Assembly (NCBI RefSeq): GCF_020667835.1
Contig: NZ_JAFMPR010000003.1
Span: 287,146-351,145, forward strand
Direction: 5' to 3'
Length of the DNA stretch: 64,000 nt
DNA from: Roseibaca sp. Y0-43
Lineage (GTDB): Bacteria; Pseudomonadota; Alphaproteobacteria; Rhodobacterales; Rhodobacteraceae
Position 1 is the first letter of the stretch. Each line of letters opens with the position of its first letter. The notes beneath the pieces were generated by a model. It ran no database searches. It had not been told where the DNA came from and was given only the letters and a program-made list of their open reading frames with translations. The position numbers and the translations under genes were made by a program. Shown piece by piece: positions 16,495 through 24,509 of this stretch.

Positions 16495-16797
16495 ATGAGT
16501 GTAAAGAACCGCAAGCGGATAGAGCGCCAACTGGATGCCATGACGCAGGATGTGCCGCTTCTGTGGCGGCTGCGCGGGGCATATCGTGACCGCAAGGGCG
16601 TGCTGTGGCGTGCGCCACTGGGCCTGATGCTGGTGGCTGGCGGCTTCTTGGCGGTCTTGCCGGTCTTTGGCCTGTGGATGATCCCCTTGGGTCTTGTCCT
16701 GCTGGCTGTCGATCTGCCGCCCCTGCGGCCCATCGTTGGCGCCGCGTTGATCCGCTTGCGCCGGAAATGGGCGCTGTGGCGGCGCGAAAAGCGTTAA
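16495..16797 (+). CDS. Small two-helix membrane protein of unknown function
   Basis: A protein of 100 residues with a charged N-terminus (about 40 residues, rich in R, K and D), two closely spaced hydrophobic segments at roughly 42-58 and 60-77 joined by the turn VFGLWMIPLG, and a very basic C-terminal tail (LIRLRRKWALWRREKR). Hydrophobic pairs with a central proline-glycine turn occur in uncharacterised alphaproteobacterial membrane proteins; I cannot name a function. An in-frame GTG directly precedes the ATG at 16495 and could be the start instead. It stands 21 bases before the exchanger gene and probably shares its transcript. Confidence 0.7.
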   Translation: MSVKNRKRIERQLDAMTQDVPLLWRLRGAYRDRKGVLWRAPLGLMLVAGGFLAVLPVFGLWMIPLGLVLLAVDLPPLRPIVGAALIRLRRKWALWRREKR

Positions 16798-16818
16798 CCC
16801 TTAACGAAAGATCCCGAC

Positions 16819-17733
16819 TTGGATTGGTTGTTTCTTGCTGCGGGCCTGTTGGGCCTTTTCCTTGGTGGCGAGGCGCTGGTGCGCGGCGCGGTCGCGGTGG
16901 CGCATCGTTTCGCCATGCCGCCCCTGCTGATCGGGCTGACCGTGGTGGGCTTTGGCACCTCGACCCCGGAATTGCTGGTGTCGGTTCAGGCCGCTTTGGG
17001 CGGTGTGCCCGATATCGCCATCGGCAATGTGGTGGGTTCTAATATCGGGAATATCCTGCTGATCGTGGGTGTGACGGCCCTGATCTGGCCCGTCACGGTC
17101 GCCGCGCGCAGCCTGCGGCGCGATCTGGCGGTGATGCTGCTGGCCGCGCTCGCGCTGGTGCCCTTGTTCTGGCTGGGGCAGATCGGGCGTGTTGCGGGGC
17201 TGGGGCTGGTGCTGGGCCTGCTGGCCTATCTGGTCTGGTCTTATCTGGACCCGCAGGGCGATGCGCCTGCATCCGACGCGCCCGTGCAACCGCTCTGGCA
17301 ATCGCTCGGCTGGCTGGTCGCGGGTTTGATAGGGCTGATGCTGGGCGCGCGGCTGTTGGTGGATGGCGCGGTCAATATCGCGCAGGCGCTGGGCCTGTCA
17401 GAGGCGTTCATCGGCCTGACCATCGTGGCCGTGGGCACGTCGCTGCCAGAACTTGCGACCTCGCTCATGGCGGCCTTGCGCAAGCAATCGGCGATAGCGA
17501 TCGGGAATATCGTCGGCTCCAACATCTTCAACGTGCTGGGCATTCTGGGCGCGACGGCCATGATCGCGCCGATCCCGGTGGCGGGGCGTTTCCTGACCGT
17601 GGATTTGCCAGTGATGATCGGCGTCTCGGCCCTATTGGCCGGGTTACTGCTGGCGCGTTCCAGCGTTGGCCGTCAAAGTGGCGCGGCGCTGCTTTTGGGC
17701 TACGCGGCCTATATCTGGGCCGCGCAGGGTTAG
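16819..17733 (+). CDS. Na+/Ca2+ exchanger family protein (YrbG/CaxA-like)
   Basis: A 304-residue inner-membrane cation:cation antiporter of the CaCA family. It contains the two homologous alpha repeats: VGFGTSTPELLVS plus GNVVGSNIGNILLIVG in the first half, and VAVGTSLPELATS plus GNIVGSNIFNVLGILG in the second. About ten hydrophobic segments are apparent. The glutamates in the TPEL and LPEL motifs are the expected ion ligands. No ATG fits the N-terminus; the TTG at 16819, preceded by GAAAGA at 7 bases, gives the usual short N-terminus. The stop is 3 bases from the stop of the convergent aroQ. The transported ion, calcium or another cation, is not determinable. Confidence 0.9.
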   Translation: MDWLFLAAGLLGLFLGGEALVRGAVAVAHRFAMPPLLIGLTVVGFGTSTPELLVSVQAALGGVPDIAIGNVVGSNIGNILLIVGVTALIWPVTVAARSLRRDLAVMLLAALALVPLFWLGQIGRVAGLGLVLGLLAYLVWSYLDPQGDAPASDAPVQPLWQSLGWLVAGLIGLMLGARLLVDGAVNIAQALGLSEAFIGLTIVAVGTSLPELATSLMAALRKQSAIAIGNIVGSNIFNVLGILGATAMIAPIPVAGRFLTVDLPVMIGVSALLAGLLLARSSVGRQSGAALLLGYAAYIWAAQG

Positions 17734-17736
17734 CGA

Positions 17737-18174
17737 CTAAACCAGCAGATGCGCCATCTGGCGCAGCGCCAGTTCATAACCATGCGTGCCAAAGCCCGCC
17801 ATCACCGCATCGGCCCGCTGGCTGACATAGGAATGGTGGCGGAACGCCTCGCGCTTGTGGACCTGGCTGATATGCAGCTCGATCACAGGGCCATCGAAGG
17901 CGTTCAGCGCGTCCAGAATGGCGACAGAGGTATGCGTCAACGCGGCGGGGTTGATGATGATCCCCGCGGCCGTCCCGCGCGCCTCTTGCACCCAATCGAC
18001 GATCTGGCCCTCGTGGTTTGATTGCAGGAACCGCAGCTTCAGCACCAACTCTGCACCAAGTGCGGCGCAGGCCTGCTCTACATCGGCTAGGGTGGTATGG
18101 CCGTAGACCTCTGGCTCTCGCTGGCCGAGCAGGTTCAGGTTGGGGCCGTTCAGAATGTAGATCAGGCGGGCCAT
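17737..18174 (-). CDS. aroQ: 3-dehydroquinate dehydratase type II
   Basis: A 145-residue type II dehydroquinase, third enzyme of the shikimate pathway, converting 3-dehydroquinate to 3-dehydroshikimate; the family forms dodecamers in the cytoplasm. Family landmarks are [17 protein letters not shown] with the catalytic tyrosine, [21 protein letters not shown] and [17 protein letters not shown] with the catalytic histidine. Length is standard. The start at 18174 has AGGA 8-11 bases upstream; the open frame extends further but without family sequence. It is a single gene between the exchanger and the tartrate dehydratase. The 128-base gap behind it must hold its promoter, but I see no clear consensus. 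Confidence 0.95.
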   Translation of the reverse strand: MARLIYILNGPNLNLLGQREPEVYGHTTLADVEQACAALGAELVLKLRFLQSNHEGQIVDWVQEARGTAAGIIINPAALTHTSVAILDALNAFDGPVIELHISQVHKREAFRHHSYVSQRADAVMAGFGTHGYELALRQMAHLLV

Positions 18175-18302
18175 GGCGCGCGTCCTTTGTGCTGTCTTGT
18201 CCCGTTCTAGCCGCAACTTGGCACGCGCGCCAAGGGAAAGGCGCTTTGAAGTGGTCGCATGTCTTTTGCGCAAAACCGGGGGCCACTTTTGCGCGACATG
18301 CT

Positions 18303-19466
18303 CTACTCCGCCAGAGCGCGCATGACCGCGATCAGGTCGGATTTCCCTTCGAACCCGATGCCGGGCAGCTCTGGCATGGTGATATAGCCATCCTCGACCC
18401 GCACCCCGTCAGGAAAGCCGCCATAGGGTTGGAACAGGTCGGGGTAGCTTTCATTGCCGCCAAGGCCCAAGCCTGCCGCAATGTTCAGCGACATCTGGTG
18501 CCCGCCATGCGGAATGCAGCGACGGCGCGACCAGCCCAACTGGTCCAACACATCGAGCGTGCGCAGATATTCCACCAAGCCATAGGACAGCGCGCAGTCG
18601 AATTGCAGCCAATCGCGGTCGGGGCGCATCCCGCCATAACGCAACAGGTTGCGCGCATCCTGATGCGAGAACAGGTTTTCGCCCGTGGCCATGGGGCCGG
18701 GGTAGAATTCGGACATGGCAGCCTGAAGCTGGAAATCCAGCGGGTCGCCGATTTCCTCATACCAGAACAGCGGATATTCCCGCAGCATCTTGGCATAGGC
18801 GATGGCGGTTTCCAGATCGAAGCGGCCATTGGCATCGACCGCCAGTTGGGCTTGCGACCCGATCTCATCCAGAACGGCCTCTATCCGGCGCTGGTCTTCG
18901 GCCAAGGGCGCGCCGCCGATCTTCATCTTCACGACCGTATAGCCCCGGTCCAGATAGCTGCGCATCTCGGCGCGCAACTGGGTGTCATCCTTGCCGGGGT
19001 AGTAATAGCCGCCTGCCGCATAGACAAAAACGCGCGGGTCGGCCTGCGCGCCATATTCCTCTGCCAACAGGCGAAACAGCGGTTTGCCTGCGATCTTGGC
19101 AACAGCGTCCCATACCGCCATGTCGATGGTGCCGACCGCGACCGACCGCTCGCCATGGCCGCCCGGTTTTTCATTGGCCATCATCGCGGCCCAGATGCGA
19201 TGAGGGTCCAGATTGTCGCCCGCGTCATTTACCAGCGATGCCGGGTCGGCCTGCAACACCCGGTCGCGGAACCGTTCACGGATCAGCCCACCTTGGCCAT
19301 AGCGCCCGTTAGAGTTGAAGCCATAGCCCACGACCCGCCGCCCGTCGCGCACTTGGTCGGTGACGACCGCGACAAGACTGGCGGTCATTTTGCTGAAGTC
19401 GATATAGGCGTTGCGGATGGGCGATGCGATGGGTTTTGTTACCTCGCAGATATCCAGAATACGCAT
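18303..19466 (-). CDS. tarD: D(-)-tartrate dehydratase (enolase superfamily)
   Basis: A 387-residue enolase-superfamily protein matching the D-tartrate dehydratase group characterised from Bradyrhizobium (389 residues there). It would dehydrate D(-)-tartrate to oxaloacetate. The substrate-specific N-terminal cap has [15 protein letters not shown] and [14 protein letters not shown]; the barrel has the general-base lysine in VVKMKIGG (residues 180-182), the metal ligand region [20 protein letters not shown] and the second catalytic residue in [10 protein letters not shown]. The start at 19466 fits the family N-terminus. It stands alone, with no tartrate transporter or regulator beside it, and diverges from dinB across 103 bases. 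The similarity is extensive over the whole length, so the specific call is fairly firm. Confidence 0.88.
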   Translation of the reverse strand: MRILDICEVTKPIASPIRNAYIDFSKMTASLVAVVTDQVRDGRRVVGYGFNSNGRYGQGGLIRERFRDRVLQADPASLVNDAGDNLDPHRIWAAMMANEKPGGHGERSVAVGTIDMAVWDAVAKIAGKPLFRLLAEEYGAQADPRVFVYAAGGYYYPGKDDTQLRAEMRSYLDRGYTVVKMKIGGAPLAEDQRRIEAVLDEIGSQAQLAVDANGRFDLETAIAYAKMLREYPLFWYEEIGDPLDFQLQAAMSEFYPGPMATGENLFSHQDARNLLRYGGMRPDRDWLQFDCALSYGLVEYLRTLDVLDQLGWSRRRCIPHGGHQMSLNIAAGLGLGGNESYPDLFQPYGGFPDGVRVEDGYITMPELPGIGFEGKSDLIAVMRALAE

Positions 19467-19569
19467 ATGTGGCCTCCCGTTTTGCGGGCACACTAGAAGC
19501 CGCGCGGGCAATGGTCCAGAGCGTGCGATGCCCCTCGCCACTTGCGCGCGCAGCCGCTATTCTGCGCCT

Positions 19570-20823
19570 ATGCCCGCCCTCTGCCGCGACTGTCTGACCC
19601 AATTTCCTGCTGGGCCGCGCTGCCCGGCCTGTCACAGCCGCCGCGTTGTGGCCGATGCAGAGCTATACGATCTGTCCATCGCGCATATGGATTGCGACGC
19701 GTTCTATGCCAGCGTCGAAAAGCGCGACAACCCGGCCCTGCGCGACAAGCCCGTCATCGTCGGCGGCGGGCAGCGGGGTGTTGTCACAACCGCGTGCTAC
19801 ATCGCGCGCATTCATGGCGTGCGCTCTGCCATGCCCATGTTCAAGGCGTTGCAGCTTTGCCCAGAAGCGGTGGTCGTAAAGCCCCGGTTCGAAGCCTACG
19901 CCGCCGCCTCGCGCGAGATAAGGTCGATGATGGAAGACCTGACGCCCGCCATCGAACCCCTGTCGCTGGACGAGGCGTTTCTGGATCTGTCGGGCACCGC
20001 AACCCTGCACCATGCCCCGCCTGCCGTGATGCTGGCAGGGCTGGTGCGCCGGATGGAACAGGAGTTGCGCCTGTCGGGGTCCATCGGGCTGTCGCATAAC
20101 AAGTTTCTGGCCAAGATCGCGTCCGATCTGGACAAGCCGCGTGGGTTCTCGGTGATCGCCAAGGCCCAGACCGAAGCCTTCCTGCGCGGCAAACCCGTGG
20201 GCATTATCTGGGGCGTGGGGGCCGCGACGCGCGCGCAGTTGGAGCGCGCGGGGATCAGCACGATTGACGATCTGCTGCGCTGGGACCGCGCCGATCTGGT
20301 TGCGCGCTTCGGATCGATGGGGTTGCGCCTGTATGAGCTTGCGCGTGGGCAGGATGCGCGCCGCGTCAGCCCTGATCGTGCGGTGAAATCCATCTCAAAG
20401 GAAACCACCTTCGGCAGTGACATCTCTGACCCCGACCTGCTGGAGGGGCATTTGTGGCGGCTGGTAGAGCAGGTGTCCAGCCGCGCCAAGGCGCGCGGGC
20501 TGGCGGGTCGTGTCGTGACCGTGAAGCTGAAGCGCGCCGACCACCGCAGCCTGACGCGCCGTCACGCGCTGGATGGGCCGACGGCGCTGGCCGATACGAT
20601 CTGGCGCACCGCGCGGCCCTTGTTGGCGGGCGCGCTGGGGCAGGGGCCGTTTCGGCTGATCGGGGTCGGCATTTCCGAGCTGGTCGCAGATGACGGCACA
20701 GGGTTCGCGCTGGACTTGTTGGACCAAGGGGCTGCAAAACGCGCCAAGGCAGAGCGCACGATAGACAGCTTGCGCGACCGTTTCGGGCCGGATGCCGTGA
20801 TAAAGGGGCGAAGTTTGCGATGA
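19570..20823 (+). CDS. dinB: DNA polymerase IV (DinB) with N-terminal zinc ribbon
   Basis: A 417-residue Y-family translesion polymerase. Catalytic acidic residues are in MDCDAFYASVE and SLDEAFLDLSG; the little-finger domain includes KSISKETTFG. Ahead of the polymerase lies a C5-x2-C8-x9-C18-x2-C21 arrangement (CRDC, CPAC) that looks like a zinc ribbon and is absent from E. coli DinB. The start at 19570 is needed to include this ribbon; the open frame extends left into the tartrate dehydratase gene and is rejected there. No LexA-type site was obvious upstream. The stop overlaps the next gene by ATGA, placing an error-prone polymerase in an operon with two surface-sugar genes. Confidence 0.92.
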   Translation: MPALCRDCLTQFPAGPRCPACHSRRVVADAELYDLSIAHMDCDAFYASVEKRDNPALRDKPVIVGGGQRGVVTTACYIARIHGVRSAMPMFKALQLCPEAVVVKPRFEAYAAASREIRSMMEDLTPAIEPLSLDEAFLDLSGTATLHHAPPAVMLAGLVRRMEQELRLSGSIGLSHNKFLAKIASDLDKPRGFSVIAKAQTEAFLRGKPVGIIWGVGAATRAQLERAGISTIDDLLRWDRADLVARFGSMGLRLYELARGQDARRVSPDRAVKSISKETTFGSDISDPDLLEGHLWRLVEQVSSRAKARGLAGRVVTVKLKRADHRSLTRRHALDGPTALADTIWRTARPLLAGALGQGPFRLIGVGISELVADDGTGFALDLLDQGAAKRAKAERTIDSLRDRFGPDAVIKGRSLR

Positions 20824-21650
20824 CACGCGTTTTGGTCATGGGCGCGAGTGGGCGCATCGGTGCCTATCTGCGCCAGTTCTGGCACGGTCTGCCGCTGGAA
20901 CCCGTCTGGCAGTTTCGCAGCAATGCCCCGGATGGCGCGCTTCTCTGGAACCCGCTTGCGGAGCCGGTGCCCGATTGCGCCCGTGTCGATGCGGTTCTGT
21001 GCCTTGCGGGTGTGACCTCTGGCCCCGATCTGGGTCTGAATACCGATCTGGCCTTGGCCGGGCTGGATGCCGCGCGCAGGCTTGGGGCCGGGCGGGTGCT
21101 GCTGGCATCAAGCGTCGCGGTCTATGGCGCGGACCCCGGCCCCCATCCAGAGGATGGCCCCTGCACCCCGGCCAATGACTATGGCCGCGCGAAGCTGGCG
21201 ATGGAGCAGGCGGCGCGTGGGCAGGCCGATATGCTGGAGCTTTGCTGCCTGCGGATAGGCAATGTCGCGGGCGCCGATGCGCTTTTGGGCGGGTTGCAGC
21301 CCGGTCGCCGCCCAGTGCTGCACCGCTTTGCGGACGGCCAAGCGCCGCGCCGTGCCTATATCGGGCCACGCGCTTTGGCGCATGTCTTGGCGCAATTGGC
21401 CTGCCATGATGGGCCCTTGCCTCCGGCCCTGAACATCGCTCAACCGGGGCTGGTTGGCATGGATTCGCTGCTGCGCGCTGCCGGGCAGGCGTGGGATTGG
21501 GCCGATGCGCCCGCCCATGCCTTGCCCGAATTGCGCCTGTCCCTTGACCGACAGCAAGCGCTTTGCCCGTTGCCCGCTGTCGCGCCAGACGCCTTGGTAG
21601 CCGAGTGGCGCTTGACATGGGCGGCGGCAGCGCCGACAGACCCGGCATGA
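20820..21650 (+). CDS. NAD-dependent epimerase/dehydratase family protein
   Basis: A 276-residue extended short-chain dehydrogenase. It has an N-terminal Rossmann signature VLVMGASGRIGAYLR, a serine strand ASSVAVYG and the catalytic YGRAKLAME (YxxxK). It is shorter than GalE (333 residues here), with a reduced C-terminal substrate domain. It probably modifies an NDP-sugar for the surface polysaccharide made with the downstream sugar transferase, but substrate and reaction are unknown. It is coupled on both sides by ATGA overlaps (with dinB and with the transferase). Confidence 0.85.
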   Translation: MTRVLVMGASGRIGAYLRQFWHGLPLEPVWQFRSNAPDGALLWNPLAEPVPDCARVDAVLCLAGVTSGPDLGLNTDLALAGLDAARRLGAGRVLLASSVAVYGADPGPHPEDGPCTPANDYGRAKLAMEQAARGQADMLELCCLRIGNVAGADALLGGLQPGRRPVLHRFADGQAPRRAYIGPRALAHVLAQLACHDGPLPPALNIAQPGLVGMDSLLRAAGQAWDWADAPAHALPELRLSLDRQQALCPLPAVAPDALVAEWRLTWAAAAPTDPA

Positions 21651-22303
21651 CCCTGACCAAACGCCTGTTCGATATCGGTTTCACGATCTTTTTGGCCCCG
21701 CCCGCGCTTGCGGTGTTCGCGGTCATTTTCGTTCTGCTGTGGCTGCGCGAGGGCTGGCCCGTGTTCTACGGGTCGGAACGAATGCACGCGCCGGGCAAAG
21801 GGTTCACGCTGTGGAAATTTCGCACCATGCGCAACGTGGCCACGGATTCGGGCGTGTCGGGGGGCGATAAATCGGACCGCATCACGCCCTTCGGCCGCAA
21901 GCTGCGGCGCCTACGGATGGATGAGTTGCCGCAATTTCTGAACATCCTGCGCGGCGATATCAGTTTTGTCGGCCCGCGCCCGCCGCTGCGCCAATATGTC
22001 GAGCGGTTTCCCGAGCTTTACGCGCGCGTGCTGCGGTCGCGGCCGGGGGTGACGGGGCTGGCGTCATTGGTGTTCGCGCGCCACGAAGAAATGCTTTTGC
22101 GCAACTGCGCCACGCCAGAGGAAACGGATGCGGTCTATGCCCGTCGCTGTGTGCCGCGCAAGGCGCGCATTGACCTGCTGTATCAAAAGCACGCAAGCCT
22201 TGGGCTGGACCTGTTGCTGATCGCGCTTACGGTTGCGCGCGCTGCGGGAAAGCTGCGCGGTCGGCGCTTGCCGCGCCGCCGCCCCGCCCATTGGCGCGCC
22301 TAG
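21647..22303 (+). CDS. Bacterial sugar transferase (polyprenyl-phosphate glycosyl-1-phosphate transferase)
   Basis: A 218-residue initiating transferase of the WcaJ/PglC-type family (small, catalytic-domain form). It has a single N-terminal hydrophobic segment (about residues 7-32) and the catalytic block with WKFRTMR, RMDELPQFLNILRGDISFVG and PRPP. It would move a sugar-1-phosphate from an NDP-sugar to undecaprenyl phosphate at the inner membrane, the first step of an exopolysaccharide or O-antigen unit. The start overlaps the epimerase stop (ATGA, 21647-21650). Its TAG stop shares the bases CTAG (22300-22303) with that of the convergent galE. Confidence 0.92.
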   Translation: MTLTKRLFDIGFTIFLAPPALAVFAVIFVLLWLREGWPVFYGSERMHAPGKGFTLWKFRTMRNVATDSGVSGGDKSDRITPFGRKLRRLRMDELPQFLNILRGDISFVGPRPPLRQYVERFPELYARVLRSRPGVTGLASLVFARHEEMLLRNCATPEETDAVYARRCVPRKARIDLLYQKHASLGLDLLLIALTVARAAGKLRGRRLPRRRPAHWRA

Positions 22304-23301
22304 CCCGAATAGCCGCCGGTTTGATACCAGCGCCAAGCGTCTTCGATCATCAGCTTCAGCGAAGAGCGTTCCTGCTGCCAGCCCAACTCCTCGACCGCGC
22401 GGCGGCTGCCCGACACAAGCGCGGTCGCATCGCCCGCGCGGCGTGGGCCGAAGCTGTGGGGCACGCGGTGCCCGGTGCCCGCGCGGCATTGCGCGATTAC
22501 CTCGGCCACGGAAAAGCCGACCCCGGTGCCCAGGTTGAACACGCGGCTGCCGCGCCCAGCGAGCAGCCATTCCAGCCCCAGAACATGCGCGCGGACAAGA
22601 TCCATGACATGCACGTAATCGCGGATGCAGGTGCCGTCATGCGTGGGGTAGTCTTTGCCGTAGATGACAAGCGCCTCGCGCGCGCCTGCGACGGCCTCTA
22701 TCATGACGGGAATAAGATGTGTCTCCGGCTGGTGCCACTCGCCGACCTCTGCCTCTGGGTCGGCACCGGCCACGTTGAAATACCGGAAAATGACCGAGTT
22801 CAGCCCATGGCTGATCCCGAAATCGCGCAAGATGCCTTCGACCGCCAGTTTCGACGCCCCATAGGCGTTGAGCGGGCGTTGCGCGCTGTCCTCATCCAGC
22901 ACGACACCGTCCTGATCGCCATAGGTCGCACAGGTGGACGAAAACACCATGTTGGTGCAGCCCGCGTCCAACATTGCCTCGACCAGATTCAACGACCCGC
23001 TGACATTGTTGCGCCAGTACAGGCCGGGGTCGCGCGTTGCCTCGCCCACTTGGCTGAGCGCCGCGAAATGCATGACCGCGCAGGGTTTGTATTCGGCGAA
23101 TGCCGCATCAAGCGCGGCGCGGTCTAGCAGATCGGCCTGCACCAGTGGCCCGAATTTCACCGCCTGCGCCCACCCCGTGCGCAGGCTGTCATAGACGACC
23201 GGGGTATAGCCCCCGCGAGCAAGCAATTTGCAGGCATGAGAGCCGATATACCCTGCGCCGCCCGTGACAAGGACGACCTTGTTCTCTGGATTGTCCGACA
23301 T
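22300..23301 (-). CDS. galE: UDP-glucose 4-epimerase
   Basis: A 333-residue UDP-glucose/UDP-galactose 4-epimerase. The NAD-binding motif TGGAGYIGSHACKLL is at the N-terminus, the catalytic serine/threonine strand reads SSTCATYG, the catalytic pair is in YGASKLAVE, and the C-terminal substrate domain has YGKDYPTHDGTCIRDYVHV. It supplies UDP-galactose for surface polysaccharide or galactose use. It lies 21 bases after galU on the minus strand, so galU-galE form an operon. It is convergent with the sugar transferase and the stops overlap by 4 bases. Confidence 0.95.
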   Translation of the reverse strand: MSDNPENKVVLVTGGAGYIGSHACKLLARGGYTPVVYDSLRTGWAQAVKFGPLVQADLLDRAALDAAFAEYKPCAVMHFAALSQVGEATRDPGLYWRNNVSGSLNLVEAMLDAGCTNMVFSSTCATYGDQDGVVLDEDSAQRPLNAYGASKLAVEGILRDFGISHGLNSVIFRYFNVAGADPEAEVGEWHQPETHLIPVMIEAVAGAREALVIYGKDYPTHDGTCIRDYVHVMDLVRAHVLGLEWLLAGRGSRVFNLGTGVGFSVAEVIAQCRAGTGHRVPHSFGPRRAGDATALVSGSRRAVEELGWQQERSSLKLMIEDAWRWYQTGGYSG

Positions 23302-23322
23302 CCTGACCGCCCCGGTGTCCGT

Positions 23323-24207
23323 TTATCCGGACGCCTTTTCCATCCGGTCACGGATCAGGGCCATGAACGGTTCGCGATATTCCGGGTCGGCCAGGGCCAC
23401 ATCGACGATGGCGGTCAGATACCCGAACTTGTCGCCGCAATCATAGCGTTGCGAGGGGTTCTTGATGGCAGAGACCTTGCCCTCTTGCGCCAGTTGGTCG
23501 ATCGCGTCGGCAAGCTGAATTTCGCCGCCCGCGCCCGGTTTCAGATCGCGCAGAACGGCAAAGATCTCGGGCGAGAACACGTAGCGCCCGAATGACGCAA
23601 GGTTGGACGGGGCGTCTTCGCGCGCGGGTTTCTCGACAATGCGCTCGACGGGCATCAGCCCGTTTTCATCTGCCGCGCCGGTTTTCAGAATGCCATATTT
23701 CGACACATCGGCATAATCGACTTCGGACACCGACAGCGTCGTTTGCGGTTTTGCCTGATAGGCGTTGACAAGTGCTTGGGTGGGCAGCGTTTCGCCATGC
23801 ATCAGATCGTCGGCCAGCAGGACGACGAAGGGATTTTCGCCCACCGCAGGTGCCGCGCAGAGCACGGCATGACCCAAACCAAGGGGTTCGGGCTGGCGCA
23901 CGAAAATGCAGGACACGCCTTCGGGCACGATGTTGCGCACCATGTCCCGAATGTCATGTTTTCCCTTGGCGACAAGCTGGGCTTCCAGCTCCAGGTTCGC
24001 ATCGAAATGGTCGCCCACCGCGCGTTTGTTCCGGCCGGTCACGAATACCAGTTCCGTAATGCCCGCCGCGATCGCTTCTTCCACGGCGTATTGCACGATC
24101 GGCTTGTCGATGATCGGCAAAAGCTCTTTCGGCATGGCCTTGGTGGCGGGAAGGAAACGCGTTCCGAGACCGGCGACAGGAAAGACCGCCTTCGTGATTT
24201 TGGGCAT
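23323..24207 (-). CDS. galU: UTP-glucose-1-phosphate uridylyltransferase
   Basis: A 294-residue nucleotidyltransferase making UDP-glucose from UTP and glucose-1-phosphate. The nucleotide-binding N-terminus AVFPVAGLGTRFLPATKAMP, the stretch ELLPIIDKPIVQYAVEEAI and VLLADDLM are typical. An AGGAAG site lies 5 bases before the start on the minus strand. It heads the galU-galE operon and is divergent from the WbpM-type dehydratase gene. Confidence 0.96.
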   Translation of the reverse strand: MPKITKAVFPVAGLGTRFLPATKAMPKELLPIIDKPIVQYAVEEAIAAGITELVFVTGRNKRAVGDHFDANLELEAQLVAKGKHDIRDMVRNIVPEGVSCIFVRQPEPLGLGHAVLCAAPAVGENPFVVLLADDLMHGETLPTQALVNAYQAKPQTTLSVSEVDYADVSKYGILKTGAADENGLMPVERIVEKPAREDAPSNLASFGRYVFSPEIFAVLRDLKPGAGGEIQLADAIDQLAQEGKVSAIKNPSQRYDCGDKFGYLTAIVDVALADPEYREPFMALIRDRMEKASG

Positions 24208-24509
24208 AATTCTTCCTAAAAGTTGTATTTGCAGCCTGCAAGGTCACTACACGCTTCGGCTACGGCGCCGCAAGGCTAAAGCCCGATGTATTGAGCGGAT
24301 CACCGCCTGCAAATCGCGGTATGGCTTTGCACAATGCGCCCGGAAGCCTAGGATGCCCGCAAGCGTTTGCCCAATGTTTGTGCATTTTGTGTGCCAAATT
24401 GGCATTTTGCAGTGCTAGATGGATTGTGTAACACAAGGCCTTGGTGTTTACGCAGCCATGAATACGCGACAGGTCGCCCGCCTCATCGGTAGCCCAGAGG
24501 TCACGCAAG
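24208..24509. promoter_or_regulatory. 302-base divergent regulatory region between galU and the CapD-type gene
   Basis: This is one of the longest gaps in the window. It holds two perfect odd palindromes, TGCCAAATTGGCA (24392-24404) and TTGTGTAACACAA (24424-24436), 20 bases apart, both upstream of the rightward gene and likely operator sites. A 27-codon frame (24458-24541, MNTRQVARLIG...) overlaps the start of the next gene and may be a leader or chance. Bases 24250-24300 are GC-rich without a clear hairpin. No promoter consensus is strong enough to call. Confidence 0.45.

Noticed and set aside
24399..24416. A possible sigma-54 promoter (TTGGCA...TGC) upstream of the CapD-type gene
   Set aside because: The GG-to-GC spacing is one base too long, and the GG is better explained as part of the TGCCAAATTGGCA palindrome.
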